Assembly (NCBI GenBank): GCA_010093705.1
Contig: MU006099.1
Coordinates: 29,344-93,343 of the forward strand
DNA length: 64,000 bases
DNA from: Patellaria atrata CBS 101060
Taxonomy: Eukaryota > Ascomycota > Dothideomycetes > Patellariales > Patellariaceae
Direction of reading: 5' to 3'
In this document: in pieces, positions 57,782 to 64,000 of the stretch
How the letters are laid out: the number at the start of each line of letters is the position of its first letter
How positions within the stretch are numbered: the stretch's first letter is position 1
Made by a program: the position numbers and the translations under genes
Notes under the pieces: model-generated
Databases searched by the model: none
What the model was told of the DNA's origin: nothing
The model's input: only the letters and a program-made list of their open reading frames with translations

Positions 57782-58655
57782 GGAACGATGAAGCAATTGG
57801 ATAACCGAATCTATCGGTTGCTTTTGATCTCGATACCATATCAAACTAATGCAGTGCGATTGCATTAGACAAGAGTCTTCTACTCACCTCAATAAATAGC
57901 CCGATCAGAACCATACTACTAACTACCATCGACTCGGCACTCGCATGCCCTTACTACTTTGTATATTTCCATATCAAAACCTCCAAATACACCTTAAGCT
58001 AATCCACTTCAAATTCCATCCTCATCACACGACCCCTTTCTAGTCTCCCCATCGGCATCCTCACAACACCAAAATCCCCAACCAATCCCCCCACCCCGAC
58101 TTATCTTCCCCGCATTCCAACCCCCATACAGTCGTCACGATACAGGACCGTTAAAAGATCGACACCCCACAGCGCCCTAGGCGGATAAGCTTTGCGCGAC
58201 GTCTTGGCGGACAGCCAGTCGGGTTGCGGGTCGTTATCGGGGATCGGCGCTGGGGTTAGGGGTTCGAGTGGTTTACGGCTGGGATTTGATGTGGTTTTGT
58301 GTAGTTCTACTTGTAAGCAGAGGAAGAGGAGGAACTGGCCTGGGGAGGAATGTGGGGATATATAGGCGGCGCTTTGGGGAGAAATTTCTACTTTGTATGC
58401 GTGAGATTAGAACTTGACTGTTCACTCACTCTGCGCTATTTGCAAAGTACACGAAAGGAGTGAGTGGGTTATAAGTGATATATAACCCAGTATGGATCCA
58501 ACCATTTCTACATCTTATACAACCTAACATTCATCTAGCATACATAACTAACATAAAAATCACAACCAACAAATCTTCCAGACAGAAAGTGTCAACTCCA
58601 ACACCAACTCCAACTCAACCAAAACCCCCCTTTCCCCTTACCAAACCTTCCCACA
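57782..58655. other. Intergenic with an unassigned minus-strand coding-like stretch
   Basis: Minus-strand 58390-58105 is open and protein-like (ISPQSAAYISPHSSPGQFLL, then PDWLSAKTSRKAYPPRALW and VDLLTVLYRDDC); after a TAA it continues protein-like (GRLERGRVMRMEFEVD) to a stop at 58001-57999. A CTAAT-type branch and CAAAG end precede 58390, but the upstream exon I tried is out of phase, so no gene model is supported. It may be a small unrecognised gene or a recent pseudogene. The rest is C/T-rich non-coding sequence. Confidence 0.35.
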
Positions 58656-58990
58656 ATGTCCTCCCCACCCTCATCCCAATCAACAGAACGCCACACCTCC
58701 TACGGCCGCGGCGGAGCCGGAAACCTACGTCGGCCCTCTGAGAACCATATTCCATCCACTTCTCCTGAGCATGGTATGTTCTTCCTCTTCTGCTCCCCAA
58801 AACCCCTTCCCATAACCCCTTACACCATAACCCCCCACAAAACTAACCCCCCACCCCAAATCCAGACGCACACCGCCGCCGCCACCGCCGTTCCTCCACC
58901 TGGTCCAGGACCAGCGGCAGCAGCACATGGCGGACTTTTTTCCGGCGGAGCAGTACGTCCAGCTCTGAGGCGATGGTGGGATCGGAATAG
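58656..58990 (+). CDS. Small DUF3602-like protein
   Basis: Exons 58656-58773 and 58866-58990 encode 80 residues. The conserved beginning ERHTSYGRGGAGNLRRPSE, with the GRGGAGN core, identifies the fungal DUF3602 family of short, hydrophilic proteins; the second exon encodes an Arg/Ser-rich tail (RRRHRRSSTWSRT, then SSTWRTFFRRSS). The unspliced frame runs on into intron sequence and is not the product. The function of the family is unknown; there is no signal peptide or membrane helix. The Arg/Ser repeats could be phosphorylated, which is a guess. Confidence 0.75.
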
Positions 58991-59790
58991 CGCAGTGAAA
59001 CCTTACCTACCAAAGAAGAAAAAAGAAACTCTCTGCCATGGGAACGGGAAGGAGCGGGGTGAGGAGAGCTGGTGTACTGTACTGTAAAATTGGTAATTTG
59101 TTTGCTTGTATTGTTGGTGTATTAGATTGCTGTATATTTGAAAAGAGTAAATTGATATTTTCATGATAGTGAGGATGAGGATGAGGATGAGGATGGAAAG
59201 TGTGAGGTAAGGAAAGGGTTGCGAGATTATTTACGAGAGCAGTTGAATGATATGTGATGTAAAAGATGTGAGATACTTTGAGGTAGAGTTGTACAATTGA
59301 TAAAGTGGAAAATGGAATTGGGATTATTCTCGTGTCCTGCCCTACCCGTACGCCCCGTGGAGAAAAGGGTTTTCCAGATATCTTACCTCTACTCGATTTC
59401 TTAGTCTGTGGCGAGTCGCCGACCATGAATTCCCTGCTATAGACTTTGAACTTTCGGTACAGTCAATCTGAAAATGGACTCTGATTTCGCCGGGTACAAG
59501 CAGATATAATGAGTAGATGGGCTGAACAACGTAGAGGGCAAGTTGGGAATGACGGTATATGCTACATTCCAGTAAGAGTAGCAGTTCCAAATATAACGGA
59601 GGGAGACGAGTATGAAAGGAAAAGGCGATCTGGATTATTCGTGTGCACAATGACTATTTTTTAGTATTTGGATCTCAGGAATATTTAACATCTACATCCA
59701 TTATCATCGAATGTGTAGATGGCGATTATCCAGTAAGGGAATAATCAGCTGAAAAAATCAGGTACTACTTACACGGTACACACATGTGCT
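58991..59790. other. Intergenic with short GAGGAT tandem repeat
   Basis: Around 59168-59196 there is a small hexanucleotide repeat (GATGAG units). The remainder has no recognised gene. It is the common 3' flank of the DUF3602 gene and the kinase gene. Confidence 0.5.
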
Positions 59791-61998
59791 TCATCCACTG
59801 CCAACATCGACAATGTGTGTTCGCTTCAAGGTCAGGTAGGGATCTTCACCCCCTATCGTGTTCCCCTCAATCGGCAGCACGCACAATACTCCCCACCTTC
59901 CTGCGAACACCCATACAACGATATGCACAACCAACAGAACCAACGAGAAGTTATTCCCAGAGCCCCGACCCAACCCCACAGGTCTTGTGCGTACCAGATC
60001 AAGTGACGCGAGGAACAGTAAAGGGTAACCCACCGTAGGGTTGTACGCAAAGGGAGTACATGGCCTCTGCAGAGACCAAGCCTTAGCGCCGAAGAGTGCA
60101 AGCCTAGCCGCTATACGAACCTGTGGACGTGCCAAAGCCCTGTGAACCGAAGTGGTAGTCGATACCCTAGGAAGGACAAGCACTGGTGGTGGGGGTGGGG
60201 GTGTATCAGCCCGCGTGATGCGCGGGTTCACCTTGTCTAGGAGCGGAGGCGAGGGTATGGGCCCAGCTGCGGCGGAGACGCTGTCGGAGCGGATATTCCG
60301 TAGGATCTCCTCGGTGCTAGGACGGGATGCAGGTGCAAGTGCAAGGAGACGATTAAGGAAGAGGTACAGTCTCTCCGGGAGGTCGTTGCGCTCTCTCTGG
60401 CTCTCGTCAAACCCGGACCACGAGGTAATCTCATCACGGAGCCTAGCAAGGTCTTCGTTCTCTTCGTTGAGGACATCCGCGTTGTCGTAAGGCAGACGTG
60501 CAAAGCACATGAAGTAGACAATCATGCCGAGCGAGAAGACATCTGATTTCTTCGTGAAGTTGCCGAGACCTCCACCGGAGGATGAAGGCTTCAGCACCTC
60601 GGGGGCACAGTACGATACAGTACCAGTTGCGCCAGTCGACTTTCGCAAAGCACCTGCACCTTGGACTTCGCCGAAGTCACTGACCAGGACTCGAATTTTT
60701 GTCCCAGTTCTATGTAAAAGACAATTGCTTGGTTTGAGATCACGGTGAATAAACCCATTTGCATGGAGATGATTGATCCCCGAAGTGATATCTTTGAAGA
60801 ATGAATAGATCTCATCGAACGGTAGACGACGAGGGCCTTTTAATGCGATTGGCGGTTCGAGCTGACCTTTAGACCTGCGACGCATATGCTCCTTCATTTG
60901 TTCTTTTGTAAGCTTAGACTGTGCTCCGCTCATAATATACTTATGGAGATCCCTACTGTTGCAGTACTGCTGAAGGATGAACGCATACGGAACACTCGGG
61001 CCAAATCGAGTAGGCTTGAACTCCTCTAACCAAACATGCCGATATGAAACCAGATTTTGATGAGAAAGAGTCTGCAGAAGTTGTACCTCCTGAAGAACCT
61101 TTTCAAGCCACTCATGGTCATCTCCGACTGGAACACGTTTGCAAGCAAAATGACCGAGCGAGACACCATCGAGAACGTGTTTAACCAGCAAAACAACCCC
61201 TTTACCACCCTTACCTAACTCTCCCTCGTCAATGAAGAATCTTTTAAAGTAACCTGGGCTGAAAGCCGTCGCAGAAATGCTGTGTGGACTAGGCGGTGTG
61301 GTACGACGGTCGAAGAGTCGTCGTCGATTGAAAATAGGAGGTCTAGCAAGCACCGGAGCAGTGGTAGAATCCTCAGTCAATACCGATTCAGTACGATAGG
61401 AACTAGAGGAGACAGGAGAAGGCGAAATATGACGGTTATGTGAGCTAGGAGGACGAGCATTGCTACGGGATCGATTGGTAGTGAGAGCATCTTCATATTG
61501 ATGTGGTGAGGGTGGGCGCGATGATGATGGTGACGCAGATGAGATAGATGAGGTTTCATGAAGCATGCGAAAGTAGTCTGGATTGATGAAGGTCGCCTCG
61601 GATTCTTGTTGTGAGCTGTGCCTCTCCATAAGATCATCTGGGTCATTTGTTGATTCGTAGTTGTCGCTATGCAGGTCATTACGTGTGTTATTATAATCAT
61701 CATCCAGGGCATGATCTGTACCCTGAGGGACAGATTGATGGCAATAGGGACAGCGATTTGTACGCTCTAGAGCGCCTGAGCTCGAGTCATTTCGAAGTGA
61801 AAGCTGTTTCGATTGCTCGTCATAGACAACAACAGCAGAGCCATGTCGACTGTAAAGCGGACAATGTTAGTATTGAGACGAGAAATTTTGACTTAGAAAT
61901 GGGAGCTAATAGGGCCTAACATACAGTACAATTGCTCGAGATTCTGCTGGTTGATATGGTACAAGAGACATACTCCTAGTTGGAGTACCGTCCGCCAT
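59791..61998 (-). CDS. IKS1: IKS1-type Ser/Thr protein kinase
   Basis: Exons 61998-61925 and 61849-59791 encode 710 residues. The N-terminus (MADGTPTRSMSLVPYQPAES) leads to a CPYCH zinc-like knuckle (about residue 58), then a Ser/Pro-rich linker, then a kinase domain at about 220-540: glycine loop GELGKGGKGVV, FACKRV with the ATP Lys, HRDLKPSNCLL catalytic loop and SDFGEVQ. GATGTVSYCAPEV is the activation segment end. This arrangement matches fungal IKS1, a poorly studied kinase. After the domain there is a PPPPPP run and, near the C-terminus, a hydrophobic segment (FSLVLLVVHIVVWVFAG), so it may be membrane anchored. The start is the first ATG and gives an in-phase first intron. Confidence 0.88.
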
Positions 61999-62582
61999 TG
62001 GGACGCGGAAAGAGAAGGAAAGGTTTCAACTGGAATCAAGAAGGAGAGCGAGGGTTGCTGCACTCGAGAAGACTGAGTTCACCTAGGTGAAGCGCAGATT
62101 TAGAGGGGCGCATTGTGGAAGATTGGCGTAGTGATAGTGATAGATTGAAGTTGTGAATAATGGGAAGTTGTTAAGAAATTGTCAGGTGCAAGGGCAAATC
62201 TGTACAGAGGTTCCCCAAAGATCGCCATTCAACCCCGCCACCAGCACCACCATGTGAAAATCACGTACTCAGTATCAGCTCATCGTTAGCAGAATTATCT
62301 AAATATACGAAGCAGTGGTTTGGTTTAGATCCTACGTCTTAGGTTTGGACATGCAGGTCGAATAGTATGGTACCTGTATACATTCAAAACCATTTATCAT
62401 CATCCAACTTGAACACTATGAAATCGTAAATGTTTGACTTGGAACCATAACCGTCTAAACATAACAATCATTCATATACTTTTAAAAGGCCAATCCATGC
62501 TTTCCTATGCTTTGGCATGCTTTCCATGCATACAAGCACCCCTTTCATTCGAAACAGAAAACTGGTAGTAATACCCGGTAGA
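61999..62582. other. Intergenic, nothing recognised
   Basis: Promoter side of the minus-strand kinase and 3' flank of the RIC8 gene. No repeat or RNA gene seen. Confidence 0.45.
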
Positions 62583-64000
62583 TTAGTCCACTTGCTCCCA
62601 GCGACTCTGCTCGATAGCTTGCTGTACTGGGCATCTGGCCTTCACGGTATTCGTCCTCTTGAGTCTTTGAACATAACTATTAGCATCCGATTCATGCATG
62701 ATGAAGCAAAAAAACATACCGTTCAAACAGTCGGAAGAGCTTTTCAGCCTCACGTTCTTTATCCTCAATGAGAGAAGGCGTTCTCGACGGTACTTCCCCG
62801 TCCTTCTTCTGAGCCTGGACTGATTTCACTTGTCCTGCACTGCTGAATGCTTCCGAAGCAGATGTGGGAATGGCCAAATTTTCAGTCACAAGAAAGCTGG
62901 CAGCAAAACTATATCCTATGTTTTGAACATATGTGTCTGCACTTTGATCAGATAGATCGAACATCAATGTTTGGATAGAATTTCGCAAATTAGGTGTCCA
63001 CGATGATGTTGATAGCTGTAGAAGACGAGAAGGAAGTTTTTGTGATGCTTCATGCGGAGAAGTTTTGTTCTCGTTTATGGGGAGAAGCAGTGCTCGCATT
63101 TGCTTCTTTACACTCTCAGGTGCACAGGCATGGATCCTGATGAGTATATCCACGACTGGACCGGCGAGGGCATCTAATTCTTGTTCAGGATAACAATCCA
63201 TAGCTTTTTCCAGGATAGTGATCAAGTGAATAGTATTACAACTGGGATCGGATGATGGGAAGAGGGGATTAGTTGTGAATCGACAGCACTTCTGATCTTC
63301 TAAGTCAAGGCAGCCCAACAGATTGATCAAATAACGGACTGGTGCTGCGAGAGGTTGTTCAGAAATCTTCCTGCGGTAGAGTATCTTCAACAGATGTGGA
63401 ATAGAAGTCGTAAATGTATCTGAGAAACCTGGATAGTAGTGAATAATGTTGTAGATCAGTTTGACGTTTTCTGAAAGGGCGCCGTCATCATCCTGCAGAG
63501 GCCTTGAGTGTCTGCGAGTGGATTTAGAGTATCGTTTTGAATGGCGAATTATATGCTTTAATATGTCAACGACTCATACGTCCGGAACAAATTATCCACG
63601 CATACCGTATTAAGACTCTCTGCGAGTAGATGCTGTCCAAGGAGAGGTTCAAAATTGAGATTCGTATCATAAGTCATTAAAAAGAGTATTCGAGAAATTA
63701 AGAATTCATCTTCTACATTATCGATCTAATTTTCAGTCAGTATGCATTTCAATACGCCTTAGACTTCCATTGAAGTGTTGATACCTTCAACCGTTCTGCA
63801 GCTTTGACAGAAAATCCTAGATCTACCCATCGTTGTCGTGTCTCGGGGTTTAGAAGAAAGATATTTGCAAGACACCGTAGTGCTTCTCGGGATAACGAAG
63901 ATGGACCGCTGTCCAAAGCAATACGTGATATTGTATGGATGCTCTACTCAAGGGAGTAAGAAGTTGCACAACTTTGCGGAGTAGAGCTACGGGAGTCCGA
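62583..64000 (-). CDS. ric8: RIC8/synembryn, G-alpha guanine nucleotide exchange factor (partial)
   Basis: Cut by the window edge at its 5' side. Exons seen: 62583-62664, 62720-63511, 63580-63725 and 63785 to about 63943 or beyond. Blocks in order match the RIC8 armadillo-like fold: LSREALRCLANIFLLNPETR, DEFLISRILFLMTYDTNLNF, LSENVKLIYNIIHYYPGF, APVRYLINLLGCLD and the C-terminal FRLFERLKRTNTVKARCPV with the final WEQVD. In fungi RIC8 is both chaperone and exchange factor for heterotrimeric G-alpha and is needed for cAMP signalling and growth. The start and first exons lie outside or near the edge; the reading frame upstream of 63943 is unclear. Confidence 0.85.

Noticed and set aside
59791-60000. 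C-terminal ~60 residues of the kinase as read-through of a missed intron
   Set aside because: The frame stays open and contains a coherent hydrophobic segment, and no better splice pair was found; kept as coding.
1-64000. Secondary metabolite cluster, CRISPR array or defence island
   Set aside because: No synthase-type genes, no regular direct repeats with spacers, and the genes are unrelated housekeeping functions.

Overview
This is a stretch of a filamentous ascomycete nuclear genome. The protein-coding genes are split by short introns (mostly 50-70 bases, GT...AG, often with a CTAAC/CTAAT branch site), sit on both strands, and encode fungal housekeeping proteins. Repeats show transition-type decay that looks like repeat-induced point mutation (RIP). 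The gene content and style fit Leotiomycetes best, but that placement is inference. There is one assembly gap of 950 N (17978-18927).

Layout. 1-480: an LTR end and a decayed LINE piece. 1008-9818: a DUF1349 protein, the mitochondrial complex I 30 kDa subunit, the CCR4-NOT ubiquitin ligase NOT4, and a long disordered reading frame directly behind it that may be a NOT4 C-terminal extension. 10.7-21.9 kb: a nested repeat island made of a minus-strand Copia fossil, a solo LTR inside it, the gap, and a 5'-truncated LINE, bracketed by two dead F-box-type paralogs. 22.5-29.5 kb: a HECT ubiquitin ligase with an AZUL-like zinc domain, and a REI1-type 60S maturation factor, divergently arranged. 30.1-32.4 kb: a nucleotidyltransferase-like pseudogene interrupted by a complete-length Tc1/mariner copy with clear TIRs and TA duplication. 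32.8-34.4 kb: mRNA cap methyltransferase. 34.4-40.5 kb: a 6 kb gene desert with a BCS1-like AAA pseudogene and other remnants. 40.5-64 kb: MTA phosphorylase, a dead Gly/Tyr-rich gene, proteasome subunit RPN7, alanine aminotransferase (with a possible alternative mitochondrial first exon), a coiled-coil orphan, a small secreted Cys-rich protein, a VBA/DHA2-type MFS transporter, a PAP2 lipid phosphatase, Mediator MED7, a DUF3602 protein, an IKS1-type kinase and the 3' part of a RIC8/synembryn G-alpha GEF.

The genes are not an operon or a biosynthetic cluster. They are independent housekeeping genes, some sharing divergent promoters (complex I subunit/NOT4, HECT/REI1, PAP2/MED7). I found no convincing new multi-gene system. 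The most informative material is the nested repeat island, the RIP-like decay of single host genes, the AZUL-HECT architecture, the possible dual-targeting of alanine aminotransferase, and the NOT4 extension question. No tRNA, rRNA or CRISPR array was recognised.
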